DNA of 64,000 nt from Flavobacterium ardleyense (GTDB lineage Bacteria > Bacteroidota > Bacteroidia > Flavobacteriales > Flavobacteriaceae): positions 2,294,001-2,358,000 of the forward strand of contig NZ_CP137891.1 of the NCBI RefSeq assembly GCF_033547075.1, in the 5' to 3' direction. The translations under genes were made by a program, and so were the position numbers. This document shows, in pieces, positions 35,874-44,654 of this stretch (the stretch's first letter is position 1; every line of letters starts with the position of its first letter). Below the pieces are notes generated by a model. The model worked only from the letters and a program-made list of their open reading frames with translations. It made no database searches and was not told the DNA's origin.

Positions 35874-38289
35874 TTTTTTGTTTTTTCTTTTTATTACTTC
35901 TACGATCTTCGCTCAATCAAAAGTGAGTGGAGTGGTAGTACAATCAGGAAAAAAGCCACTTTCGGGAGTCGAAGTCTACAATGTAGATTTGTCAAAAAAA
36001 ACAATGACCGATTCAAAAGGAGCTTTTAGCATGGAGGTTCAAGACGGATCTGATAATGCTGTTGTGCTTTATAAAGATGGCTATCAAATGATGGAGACTA
36101 CTTTAAATTCTGCTAGACCAAACGTGGAAATTATACTTCAAAGCGTAATCAATTTATCTGAAGTTGTAATTCAGAACGAGCGCGCTAAGTTATCAAATAT
36201 GAATAAGTTACGTGATGTAGAAGAAACGGCGATTTACGCGGGAAAGAAGACCGAAGTTATTGCAGTATCTAAATTGACCGCAAATAAATCCATCAACAAT
36301 ACTAGACAGATTTTTGCGCAAGTGGTGGGAATCACCATCAACGAAGGAGCAGAAGGTGGACTTCAATTAAATATTGGAGGTCGTGGATTAAATCCAAATA
36401 GAACCTCAAATTTCAATACTCGCCAAAACGGTTATGATATTAGTGCCGATGTTTTAGGATATCCAGAAAGTTACTATTCAACTCCAACCGAAGCTTTGGA
36501 AGAAATACAGATTGTTCGTGGAGCCGCATCATTGCAATACGGAACGCAGTTTGGAGGGTTGGTGAATTTCAAAATCAAATCTCCATCAAAAAAGGAAATT
36601 GAAGTGTCTACTAGAAACACTTTAGGATCACACAATCTTTTCACCAACTTTACTTCGTTGAGTGGAACAAAAGGAAAGTTTAGTTACTATACTTTTTACA
36701 ACTTTAAAAAAGGTGATGGTTTTCGACCAAATTCTGAATTTGAAAGTAAGAATTTTTTTGCGAACCTGAATTATCAATTTACAGACAAAACATCTTTGCA
36801 CTTTGATTATACTCATTTTGACTATTTAGCGCAGCAGGCGGGAGGATTAACTGATTTTATGTTTAATCAGGATCCTTTACAGAGTAACAGAACGAGAAAT
36901 TGGTTTGGGGTTGATTGGAATTTATTTGCGTTACGACTGAAGCATAAAGTTTCTGACAACGGAGATATCTCTTTACAGTTATTTGGACTAGATGCGAGCC
37001 GAAAGGCGGTTGGGTATAGAAGTAATCGAGTTTCAAATCCTGATATTGAAGGTACGGTGCGCGATCTTGTCATAGGTGATTTTGTGAATTGGGGAGCCGA
37101 AGCCCGCTATTTGCAAAAGCATAACTTTCTTGGCAATAACAATGCACTATTGATTGGTGCCAAATATTATCAAGCAAAAAATTCAGGTTTGCAAGGACCT
37201 GGAAGTTCCGGTAGTGATGCAAACTTCAGTGTGGCAACAGATGAATTTCCATTGTATCCGAGTCAATCTGATTATGAATATCCTAATCTAAACATATCCA
37301 TTTTTGGAGAAAATATTTTTAGAGTCACCGATAAATTTTCTATTACGCCAGGCTTTAGATTCGAAAATATTCGTACTCAAGCAATCGGATCGTATCGTCA
37401 AATTAATGTTGATCTCGCCGGAAATCCTATTTTAGATGTAACTAAAGAAGAAAATAACATTAAAGATCGAAATTTCTTATTATTTGGAATTGGATTAAGC
37501 TATAAACCTACAAACCGTTTGGAATTTTACGGAAATGTTTCACAGAATTACCGCTCTGTAACCTTTAACGACATTAGGACTGTTTCAACCTCTCAGGTTA
37601 TTGCTGAAAGCATTGGCGACGAAACTGGCTATACATCAGATATTGGTATTCGTGGTCAGATCGATAATAAAGTAACATTTGATGCAAGTGTTTTTGGACT
37701 TTATTATAACGAGAAAATTGGTGAGTATGAAGCGTTAAATCCAAATGGCAGTGCCCTTGTTGTGCGATTTCGCGACAATATCGGAACGGCAATTACCTAC
37801 GGATTTGAAGCGATGATTGATTGGAGTATCAGCAAAACTTTCTTTGCGGAGAACGATCAATTTAGCTGGAGCGTTTTTACCAATTCGGCAATTACAGAAT
37901 CAGAGTATTTAGAATCTGACGTATTAAAAATAAAAGGAAATAAAGTTGAATTCGTTCCTTTGTTAAATTTGAAAACTGGGACTTCAATTGGGTATAAAAA
38001 CTTTATGTCGAGCATTCAGCTAAGTTACGTTTCATCTCAATTTACCGAAGCTAATAACAGTATTACTGATAATTTGGACAATACCTTCGGGATTTTCGGC
38101 GAAATTCCATCTTACTACGTAGCAGATATTTCGGCGTCTTACAAATGGAAGATGTTTAAATTAGAAGCAGGAGTTACAAACTTTACAGATAATAAATATT
38201 TTACACGTCGTGCGACCGGATATCCTGGCCCTGGAATTATTCCGTCAGAAACTAGAGCATTTTATACAACTTTGGAGTTTACTTTTTAG
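35851..38289 (+). CDS. TonB-dependent outer-membrane receptor, FecA-like
   Basis: 812 residues from the ATG at 35851, chosen over the in-frame ATG at 35812 because MIQLKGFSFLFFLFITSTIFAQ is then an N-terminal signal peptide. Residues 22-100 are a carboxypeptidase-regulatory-like domain (SKVSGVVVQSGKKPLSGVEVYN). The plug (about 110-235) has IGGRGLNPNRTSNFNTRQNGYDISADVLGYPESYY and IQIVRGAASLQYGTQFGG. The remainder is a 22-strand barrel ending in ...FYTTLEFTF, with terminal aromatic Phe. Plug and early barrel recall ferric-citrate-type receptors. It would import an iron chelate with TonB energy. Confidence 0.87.
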   Translation: MIQLKGFSFLFFLFITSTIFAQSKVSGVVVQSGKKPLSGVEVYNVDLSKKTMTDSKGAFSMEVQDGSDNAVVLYKDGYQMMETTLNSARPNVEIILQSVINLSEVVIQNERAKLSNMNKLRDVEETAIYAGKKTEVIAVSKLTANKSINNTRQIFAQVVGITINEGAEGGLQLNIGGRGLNPNRTSNFNTRQNGYDISADVLGYPESYYSTPTEALEEIQIVRGAASLQYGTQFGGLVNFKIKSPSKKEIEVSTRNTLGSHNLFTNFTSLSGTKGKFSYYTFYNFKKGDGFRPNSEFESKNFFANLNYQFTDKTSLHFDYTHFDYLAQQAGGLTDFMFNQDPLQSNRTRNWFGVDWNLFALRLKHKVSDNGDISLQLFGLDASRKAVGYRSNRVSNPDIEGTVRDLVIGDFVNWGAEARYLQKHNFLGNNNALLIGAKYYQAKNSGLQGPGSSGSDANFSVATDEFPLYPSQSDYEYPNLNISIFGENIFRVTDKFSITPGFRFENIRTQAIGSYRQINVDLAGNPILDVTKEENNIKDRNFLLFGIGLSYKPTNRLEFYGNVSQNYRSVTFNDIRTVSTSQVIAESIGDETGYTSDIGIRGQIDNKVTFDASVFGLYYNEKIGEYEALNPNGSALVVRFRDNIGTAITYGFEAMIDWSISKTFFAENDQFSWSVFTNSAITESEYLESDVLKIKGNKVEFVPLLNLKTGTSIGYKNFMSSIQLSYVSSQFTEANNSITDNLDNTFGIFGEIPSYYVADISASYKWKMFKLEAGVTNFTDNKYFTRRATGYPGPGIIPSETRAFYTTLEFTF

Positions 38290-38424
38290 GAGCTTTTTTG
38301 CTTCGCCCGTTCGCTTTGCTCGGGTCTGCTATCCACTGTATTTTTGCTACCCCTAAAAAGGGCGGCAAAGGATGTGCTTCGGCCGTTCGCTTTGCTCGGG
38401 ACGTCCCATCAGGGCTGGGACATC
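38287..38424 (-). repeat. Structured dispersed element, copy 9, with two inserted modules
   Basis: It starts at the stop codon of the receptor gene. CCCGTTCGCTTTGCTCGGG-type modules occur at two places: after GGAGCTTTTTTG and after AGGATG. The inner stem GCTACCCCTAAAAAGGGCGGC is short. GGGACGTCCCATCAGGGCTGG closes it. It faces away from copy 10. Confidence 0.75.
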
Positions 38425-38493
38425 TGCGTTAATAAGTAGTTGTGAACACTAGTAAAATAAAAACTAAGGAAAAGATCTTTAGGAACTCTCATC

Positions 38494-38646
38494 CGCGCAA
38501 GGGGTGGGAGCGGCATCCTTTGCTGCCAACATGAATATTTTTATTTGAAAACTCATTTTCTGGCAGCAAAGATACAGTGGACGACCCGACCCGAGCCACC
38601 CGTTATTTGAATTGTAGGAAAGTCGTTGTGGCGACGGGTTGCGCCC
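38494..38646 (+). repeat. Structured dispersed element, copy 10 (long form, well preserved)
   Basis: GCGCAAGGGGTGGGAGCGG, then the perfect 11-bp inner stem CTTTGCTGCCA/TGGCAGCAAAG, then ATACAGTGGACGACCCGACC, and closing GGCGACGGGTTGCGCCC, whose TTGCGC pairs with the opening GCGCAA. It is 70 bases from copy 9 in the opposite orientation. Confidence 0.85.
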
Positions 38647-38791
38647 AAATTCAGCATATAATTGTTGGTATAGACTTGCAGCTACAGGAAGTTGGCGATT
38701 TTCACCATAAATGTTGATGCGGAGAATCAATGTTTGAATAATCACAAAACTGTCTGCGAAGCACTGAATCGCTAATTTATTGTATGTGCCG

Positions 38792-39298
38792 CTATAAGCC
38801 GACTTTATTGTCATAAAGTATTTCCCTTATTTCTGTTTCGGTCACTAATTCTGCACTTGATAGTGCGTCTATTGCCTGATTAATTGTCACATAAATTGTC
38901 GTTTCGTTAAAAGCCGATTTTTCTTTACCAAGAGCAGAGACAAGAAGATTATGAACTGCGTAAAATGTTCTTTCGACCTCGTATGGCAGTTCCCAGTCTG
39001 AGTCCTGTAAAGCTAAAATGGGGTCACTAAATTGTCTGCTAAATGGTATAAGGTCAAAGTTTTTAATAATTGCTTTATTAATTCTATTTGTCAAAATATA
39101 TTTCTCTACCGCATCTATTGTCTTTTTCAGTAGTGTTCTGTCTACCGAATGAAGGAGTCCAACAACTGTGTCATGATAGGTAAGTTCGTTTTTGTCAGCA
39201 TAATTGTTCCAAATTGCAAGTGTCAACCTTGTCAAGCGAATTGCAATGTCGAACCGCTTATCTTTTGGTAAATTGTCAATATGTTCTTCTAGTGTCAT
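38792..39298 (-). CDS. Hypothetical helical protein
   Basis: 168 residues, predicted all-helical and soluble (LPKDKRFDIAIRLTRLTLAIWNNYA, LLHSVDRTLLKKTIDAVEKYILT, VERTFYAVHNLLVSALG). No known motif. The downstream 150 bases before the element at 38494 are unusual for the area (ACTGTCTGCGAAGCACTGAATCGC, slightly higher GC) and share the word TATACCAACAATT with 47578-47591, which hints at a mobile cassette. It could be an immunity or antitoxin-like protein; there is no evidence for that beyond size and setting. Confidence 0.65.
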   Translation of the reverse strand: MTLEEHIDNLPKDKRFDIAIRLTRLTLAIWNNYADKNELTYHDTVVGLLHSVDRTLLKKTIDAVEKYILTNRINKAIIKNFDLIPFSRQFSDPILALQDSDWELPYEVERTFYAVHNLLVSALGKEKSAFNETTIYVTINQAIDALSSAELVTETEIREILYDNKVGL

Positions 39299-39369
39299 TT
39301 GATCGTACTAAAATGAATTACATCACCTTAAAATGAATGAACTCAATATAAAAGAATTTTTTCAAAACT

Positions 39370-39963
39370 CTAATTTGGAATCGACGTATTTGCAGAATTA
39401 AAGTCCAACTTTTTATATTTCTTTGCCATTTTCTGATCGAGAACTTCTTTATCATTTGAAAAAGTCACCATTGGATCGTCAAAATGCCAAGTACCTAAGT
39501 AATTCAGCGAATTTTTTTTGATCGTAAATTTAAATCTTTTCAAATCAGTTTCTTTTAGAGCTCCAGACTGCAATTTTAAATGTAGGTTTTCGTTGGAGAT
39601 TACATTCTTAAAAATCGGTTCTCCAAACATGTTAGCGCCATACCAAGTACTCTGATTATAGTTGTAATAGATAATTTCATAGTCGCCGGCAAGTATGGTA
39701 AAGCAAAAGGTGTTTTCCTTGGCCGACTTCATCATTGGTTTTACTACAAAACGAAAATACTCCGAAGTTGCTACAATCTTAATCATAACTTCCTGCACTA
39801 ATCCACCACTACTAAAGCCAAGACGTTGAATAAAGTTACCGTAAATGGTGGCTTGACCTTCCTTAATTATTTTATTTCCAGAATATGCCGAAAGAGATTT
39901 AGCTTGCTGTGCATTCACAATTACGGATAATAACAGGAATATGCTACTAAATATGATTTTCAT
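39370..39963 (-). CDS. Hypothetical secreted protein
   Basis: 197 residues with signal peptide (IIFSSIFLLLSVIVNAQQ). The mature part is strand-rich with many aromatic residues (EYFRFVVKPMMKS, FCFTILAGDYEIIYYNYNQSTWYG, LNYLGTWHFDDPMVTFSNDKE), like a carbohydrate-binding or DUF2846-type beta sandwich. Family uncertain. Monocistronic, with the start 34 bases after the preceding stop. Confidence 0.7.
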   Translation of the reverse strand: MKIIFSSIFLLLSVIVNAQQAKSLSAYSGNKIIKEGQATIYGNFIQRLGFSSGGLVQEVMIKIVATSEYFRFVVKPMMKSAKENTFCFTILAGDYEIIYYNYNQSTWYGANMFGEPIFKNVISNENLHLKLQSGALKETDLKRFKFTIKKNSLNYLGTWHFDDPMVTFSNDKEVLDQKMAKKYKKLDFNSANTSIPN

Positions 39964-40031
39964 TTGCGCTGGTTTTTGTCATTCAAAACTACTATTAATT
40001 TGAAATATTACCCGCAATTTTCTTACTATTA

Positions 40032-41216
40032 TTACGACCTTTTTCTAGTCGATAAAACAGAAGCCGTTCGTTTATTAAATCGATCTCTACGTCCATTTTT
40101 ATCCTCTCGTAAATAATTTTTAAGCCACTGTTTTTGTTTCTGAACATCGACATTTACGCTGATAACGGACTTTCGTAAACGATTTGCCGCCAATGTAGTT
40201 TTAGGATTTGCTGTGGGAAGTGAATTCAAGATTTCGGAGGCGGTACTAATATCAACTTCCGCCTTTGCGACCATGTTTTTCAAGGAATGATCAGATGCCG
40301 TCTGTCTGCTACTATTATTTCTGATCTCTATAAAGTTATTGAGTGCCGTAAGTGCCTCATTATAATGTGCTGCTGCAGCATTGTAGAGATTGACAACCTT
40401 ATTTTGATGGGCATGATCGATAGCGGTTTTTAAGTAAGTGAGCTGTTTTCTAATTAGATTATTTTGCACACCAGTGTCTTCAACTCGCTCTGCAGAACTT
40501 TTTAATTTCTCCTCATAAGATTGCTGCTGTTGAATTTTTAGAGCTTTCTGAAAATCGAATTTCTTGATATTTGAAGTTATATTAATTTTCTCGCTACAAA
40601 AATCTTGATTGCTAATCGGAGAGTTGGAAAACTGCCATAGATAATCAAATGGCATATGTGATGCGAGATAATCTTCTGGATGTTGTTGAAAAAAATCGTC
40701 GTTCATCTTTTTGATAAACTTGCCATTTTTAACGAATCCAGCGCTCCAAGTGGGGTCATATAAATACCAAAAACCGTCAACTAAGGCTGCGCTCCACGCA
40801 TGCGATTGCGAACTAATATTCGAATTATGCTTAGTGTATCCCTCTATAACGTACGATTGAAGACCAACTTTATTACATATCTCTGTAAATAATGCTGCAT
40901 AATTTTCGCAAATTCCTTTTCGCGATTTTAATGATCGCAATATCTTTTGATCTCTATTTTCTGTAACGTCGTATAAATAATCGATTTCATAAGAAATATT
41001 AGTTGCAACCCACACAAAAACTGCTCGACTTTTATCTTGGTCAGATTTGAAATGTGATTTAATATAAGAAGCAATCAAGTCTGTACTTTGAGTCATTGAT
41101 TTGGGTATTTTTAATACTTTTTTGTCAATAGTAGAAAAGTTATTTTGAGGACTATTCTGAGAAAATGATGAATTTGAATATAAGAGGAAGACTAAAATTA
41201 AATGTAGAAATTTCAT
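40032..41216 (-). CDS. Secreted transglutaminase-like protein (paralogue 1)
   Basis: 394 residues from the ATG at 41216 (signal FLHLILVFLLYSNSSFSQ); the upstream ATG at 41249 would put 11 extra residues before the signal. Transglutaminase core: Cys in SLKSRKGICENYAALFTEICNKVG, His in SSQSHAWSAALVDG, Asp in YLYDPTWSAG, so the triad is intact. Residues 200-390 are helical with coiled-coil character (NLIRKQLTYLKTAIDHAHQNKVV, AASEILNSLPTANPKTTLAANRLR). Probably a periplasmic peptidase- or cross-linking-type enzyme. Tandem with paralogue 2 at 41623. Confidence 0.85.
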   Translation of the reverse strand: MKFLHLILVFLLYSNSSFSQNSPQNNFSTIDKKVLKIPKSMTQSTDLIASYIKSHFKSDQDKSRAVFVWVATNISYEIDYLYDVTENRDQKILRSLKSRKGICENYAALFTEICNKVGLQSYVIEGYTKHNSNISSQSHAWSAALVDGFWYLYDPTWSAGFVKNGKFIKKMNDDFFQQHPEDYLASHMPFDYLWQFSNSPISNQDFCSEKINITSNIKKFDFQKALKIQQQQSYEEKLKSSAERVEDTGVQNNLIRKQLTYLKTAIDHAHQNKVVNLYNAAAAHYNEALTALNNFIEIRNNSSRQTASDHSLKNMVAKAEVDISTASEILNSLPTANPKTTLAANRLRKSVISVNVDVQKQKQWLKNYLREDKNGRRDRFNKRTASVLSTRKRS

Positions 41217-41622
41217 AGTAGGTAGGGGCGATAGTAAAAAGTATGACAATAGAGAAGGAGTATTCTACAAAATTGCGTAGGTGCCGCGAAGTAGAATATA
41301 GAAAAATGGTGAGATGTTGAAGTGTTATTTCGCACGAAATAATGTAACAACGGACAACGAATAAAGTTATGCTATAATATTTTTTTTTGAACTGTTAAGT
41401 ACCAGAAATGTCTTTGGAAACACTGCAATACAACGTCGTAGTATTCAAAGTTATTTCACAAACAAGTCGATTATAAGAACTTGTTAGTTATAATTATTTT
41501 CACTCCATTGCAAATGAGCGCATTACTGATATTTAAGACTTTAAAAAATAAAAACTTTAACAATCAACGATAAAACCGGAGGCTGAACCGTATCAAAATT
41601 TGACATCTAGGTACGCTCGTTT
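41217..41622. other. Gap between the two paralogues
   Basis: About 400 bases between the same-strand paralogues. I find no ORF, no repeat-family copy and no convincing terminator. The gap suggests separate promoters for the two genes. Confidence 0.4.
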
Positions 41623-42810
41623 CTAATTTATTGGAACACCAAATAAAGAAAGTTTGCGCTCATAAAACATTGATTTTCGAGCTATCTTTCCTTTACTGAG
41701 ATAGATTTTAAGCCATTCTTTCTGTTCTAAGATATTATTTGAAGCAGCTTCAGCAGCAGTTTTTAATTGATTTACCAAAGTGGTTGTGCTTGCATCGGAA
41801 ACAGGAATTTCGCCCAAAATTGTTTTGGCTTTCTCCAAATTTCGAGCGGCATCATCAATTATGGTCTGAATTTCATGATCAGAAACTTGTGGTTTAAATT
41901 GCCTATTTCGATAATTAATAAAGTCATTATATTTGGCAATTCCTTCATTATAAGACGCGCTCGCATTATTAAATTGTTTCACAACGAGATTCTGCTGAAG
42001 ATTCTCAGCAGCTAATTTTAAGTATTTTAATCTTTCAAAAATGAGTGCATTTTTAACCCCATTTTTCTCGACACGAGTAGCAGCTAACTTTAGTTGGTTA
42101 ACTTCAGATTGCCTCTCGTAAGTAGCCAATTCTTCGGTGAAATTATATTTGACTTTCGCCTTATTTTGTTGGGTTTTACTTTCATAGAATTCTTGATTGG
42201 TAATTGGATACTCTAAAAACTGCCACAAATAGTCAAAGGGCATATGTGTCTTAATAGATATTTCGGGTCTTACTTTAAAAAATTTGTTGTTAATTTTCTT
42301 GGTAAACCTATTTCCACTTATGTAACCCGACCCCCACGTTGGATCAAATATATACCATGCACCGTCTACGTACGCTGCATTCCAAGCGTGTGATAGTTGA
42401 TCAATTGCCTCATTTTGCTTGGTGTATCCGGCAACTACGAAAGATTTAACACCAACTTTATTTAAAATTTCGTTTAACAGAGCTGCGTAATTCTCGCAAA
42501 TACCTTTCCGAGTTTTCAATGTGCTAGCGATTCTGTCTGAACTAGTTTCTTCAAAATTAATCACGTACATATTTTCAAGATCGTAGCTGATAGTTGACGC
42601 GACCCAAATAAAAGCAGCGCGAGATTTTTCTAGATCAGTCCTAAAATTTGAACTTATGTAACTTGCAATCTGATCGGTAGTATTTGTTAGATTTTGTGGA
42701 ATTAACAATGCTTTTTTATCGATTGCAGAAAATTCATTTACAACCGCTTTCTGCGAAAATGAAACGTGAGAAAAAAGAACGGCAAGAAGAATGGTCGTAA
42801 TAAATTTCAT
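41623..42810 (-). CDS. Secreted transglutaminase-like protein (paralogue 2)
   Basis: 395 residues from the ATG at 42810 (signal FITTILLAVLFSHVSFSQ); an upstream in-frame ATG at 42861 would add 17 residues and is not favoured. The catalytic core matches paralogue 1: Cys in TLKTRKGICENYAALLNEILNKVG, His in QLSHAWNAAYVDG, Asp in YIFDPTWGSG. The helical C-terminal half is also alike in layout (ENGV/KNALIFERLKYLKLAAENLQQ), but the sequences differ at many positions, so the duplication is not recent. Role unknown; envelope or peptidoglycan-linked action is plausible. Confidence 0.85.
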   Translation of the reverse strand: MKFITTILLAVLFSHVSFSQKAVVNEFSAIDKKALLIPQNLTNTTDQIASYISSNFRTDLEKSRAAFIWVASTISYDLENMYVINFEETSSDRIASTLKTRKGICENYAALLNEILNKVGVKSFVVAGYTKQNEAIDQLSHAWNAAYVDGAWYIFDPTWGSGYISGNRFTKKINNKFFKVRPEISIKTHMPFDYLWQFLEYPITNQEFYESKTQQNKAKVKYNFTEELATYERQSEVNQLKLAATRVEKNGVKNALIFERLKYLKLAAENLQQNLVVKQFNNASASYNEGIAKYNDFINYRNRQFKPQVSDHEIQTIIDDAARNLEKAKTILGEIPVSDASTTTLVNQLKTAAEAASNNILEQKEWLKIYLSKGKIARKSMFYERKLSLFGVPIN

Positions 42811-43082
42811 AACTCGAAAAGATTGTGATTTAGAGTTGTTAATGATTAAATTTCTAACCAATTAAGTCCTGTAAAAATCCAGTTTCGAGCAAAGATAATA
42901 ATTAATTAAAGGTATTCTTAACAGATATTTTTGGAGATTTCGCAGTTATAAATATGTTTATCTTGTAAAGACACAGATTTATGGAAGCCTTTTTTAAGAA
43001 TATGCTTTAGCATTAACTCACTCAACAATCGTAAAAACATCGAGTTATTTTATGGGAAAGTTTTTTTGATAAAATTTAAGGC

Positions 43083-43110
43083 AAAAAAAAGGGAGAAATT
43101 AATCTCCCCC
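43083..43110 (-). terminator. Terminator overlapping the stop codon of the cytochrome gene
   Basis: On the minus strand GGGGGAGATTAATTTCTCCC forms a stem followed by TTTTTTTT. The last codons and the stop (43099-43101) lie inside the stem, so the coding end and the terminator share bases. Confidence 0.85.
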
Positions 43111-43665
43111 AATCATTTTGGATGTTATTCCTTTTTTGGTAGTCAATTCGGCAATTACAACTCCAGCAATATGGAGCACGACAAATATCGGAAACCAATA
43201 AACTCCCCATTTATGTACCATTTCTATAGTTTCTTTATACGCTTCAAATAGGTGGTACTGAATTGATAGACCAGTAACTGCGGAAAGGAAGACGAAAGTG
43301 TAAAAATAAATATATGTAAAACCTTGAAATCGTACTTTGGGAGTCTGTGTTTTTGCGAAAGGATTTGGGAACCGGATTCCTTTTACAATCATATAAATGA
43401 TGCGAGCTATAAAAGCAAAAATCATAACATAAGCAAAAATCTCGTGCCATTCCCACATAGGCGCTCGTATCGTTTTGGCAATATCGGTCATAATTTCTTT
43501 AGAAATTGGTGTCGAGGTAGTCTTATCCTCAATTACAGAGATCATATGGTTTTTATTCATCCAATACAATCTTAGGAAACCAGTTATAAACAAAATTGGC
43601 ATTGCCAAAGCAATCAACCAGTGTAATAATCGATGTATTACTGTAAATTTTTCTTTAGTTTCCAT
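43099..43665 (-). CDS. Cytochrome b561-family membrane protein
   Basis: 188 residues with four membrane helices and four likely haem-ligand histidines: HRLLHWLIALAMPILFITGFL (first pair), WEWHEIFAYVMIFAFIARIIY, and HKWGVYWFPIFVVLHIAGVVIAE with TGLSIQYHLFEAYK between. This layout is that of cytochrome b/b6- and b561-type proteins, which pass electrons through the membrane to a periplasmic partner. Seventeen bases before it is a lipoprotein gene, a likely partner. Confidence 0.85.
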   Translation of the reverse strand: METKEKFTVIHRLLHWLIALAMPILFITGFLRLYWMNKNHMISVIEDKTTSTPISKEIMTDIAKTIRAPMWEWHEIFAYVMIFAFIARIIYMIVKGIRFPNPFAKTQTPKVRFQGFTYIYFYTFVFLSAVTGLSIQYHLFEAYKETIEMVHKWGVYWFPIFVVLHIAGVVIAELTTKKGITSKMIGGD

Positions 43666-43682
43666 AAAAAAGGGCTGACTTA

Positions 43683-44150
43683 TTAATTAAAATATTGGTG
43701 ATATTGCTTATACGAATTTTGGAGTTCCAGTACTGTTGCGTCTGCCATTGCAGCATCGGTTGCTTTCTCCAATTTTTCGGTTAATTTTAAGTGAGGATGT
43801 AGCCATTTATGCAATTCATCGTGACTCTTTCCGTCCATTGTGCAACTTTTAATTAGCTGATTATTTTGCGACTTTAACTCCTCCGCAAGCATTTTGTAAT
43901 CTGTCCCTTTGTTTTGTGTATAGTCGTTGACAAGTTGTTCACCTTTCATTACAAATGGTTTCATTTCGGCATTAACCAACCACCTTTGACCATTATTCAT
44001 CATAATTGCGCTATTAGCATCTTGATCAAGATGTTCGTCCATCATTTTGACCTCTACTTCGGAATTTGGATCGACTGCAATATCTTCTTTTTTATTATTA
44101 CAGCTATAGATAAACATGCTACCAATTGCTACTAAAAGTACCTTTTTCAT
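43683..44150 (-). CDS. Hypothetical lipoprotein in a unit with cytochrome b561
   Basis: 155 residues. Lipobox GSMFIYSCNN (Cys 17). The mature part is helical and includes CTMDGKSHDELHKWLHPHLKLTEKLEKA, with one further Cys and four His in a 16-residue stretch. It is not a CxxCH haem site but could bind a metal. Seventeen bases upstream of the cytochrome gene, so the two probably form one unit. A periplasmic electron-transfer or sensing partner is inference. Confidence 0.7.
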   Translation of the reverse strand: MKKVLLVAIGSMFIYSCNNKKEDIAVDPNSEVEVKMMDEHLDQDANSAIMMNNGQRWLVNAEMKPFVMKGEQLVNDYTQNKGTDYKMLAEELKSQNNQLIKSCTMDGKSHDELHKWLHPHLKLTEKLEKATDAAMADATVLELQNSYKQYHQYFN

Positions 44151-44572
44151 TTTTCAATTATTTTGGGGTTATAAAAACATATTCTCGTACACTTAGACTA
44201 GCACATAACTATTTCTGTAATACTTTTTTGTACTAATAATGATGACTTAAGCGCTTGTTAAAATTACATAATAATTACGGAAGAAGACCTCTAATTGTAA
44301 ATTAGTTGTTACCTATATTTTGGTGAATCTTTAGAGTGTTTCTTGAAGCCCCGTTGCCTCTCAAGTGTGCCATACTCTTGTCTAACTGCATTTTTTAAAT
44401 TTAAATATCGAAATTACATTGTAGTTTTTAAAATTGAAAAAAATATTTTGAGGATGGTGGATGCTATTAGATCGTTATTATATAGGAGATAAAAATCTTC
44501 TCTTACCTAGACGGTAATTAGTTCTATCATCAACACCTAATATATTTAGACAGAAATTGGTAGAAAATTGAA

Positions 44573-44612
44573 GTGCCCAAATAATAAATTCTGAAATTTA
44601 TTATCTGGGCAC
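44573..44612. terminator. Long-stem hairpin after the DUF805 gene
   Basis: GTGCCCAAATAATAAATT pairs with AATTTATTATCTGGGCAC (one mismatch) around a short CTGA-like loop. It is 43 bases beyond the DUF805 stop on the minus strand. The remaining 44151-44572 holds no gene or repeat that I can identify. Confidence 0.65.
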
Positions 44613-44654
44613 TATTTTCCGATCGACTTTTACAATAGACCTACACTACAATAA

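Noticed and set aside
38479-38814. 111-codon minus-strand ORF
   Set aside because: It runs antisense through structured element copy 10; its WLGSGRPLYLC and AAKDAAPTPCA segments are simply the element read in reverse.
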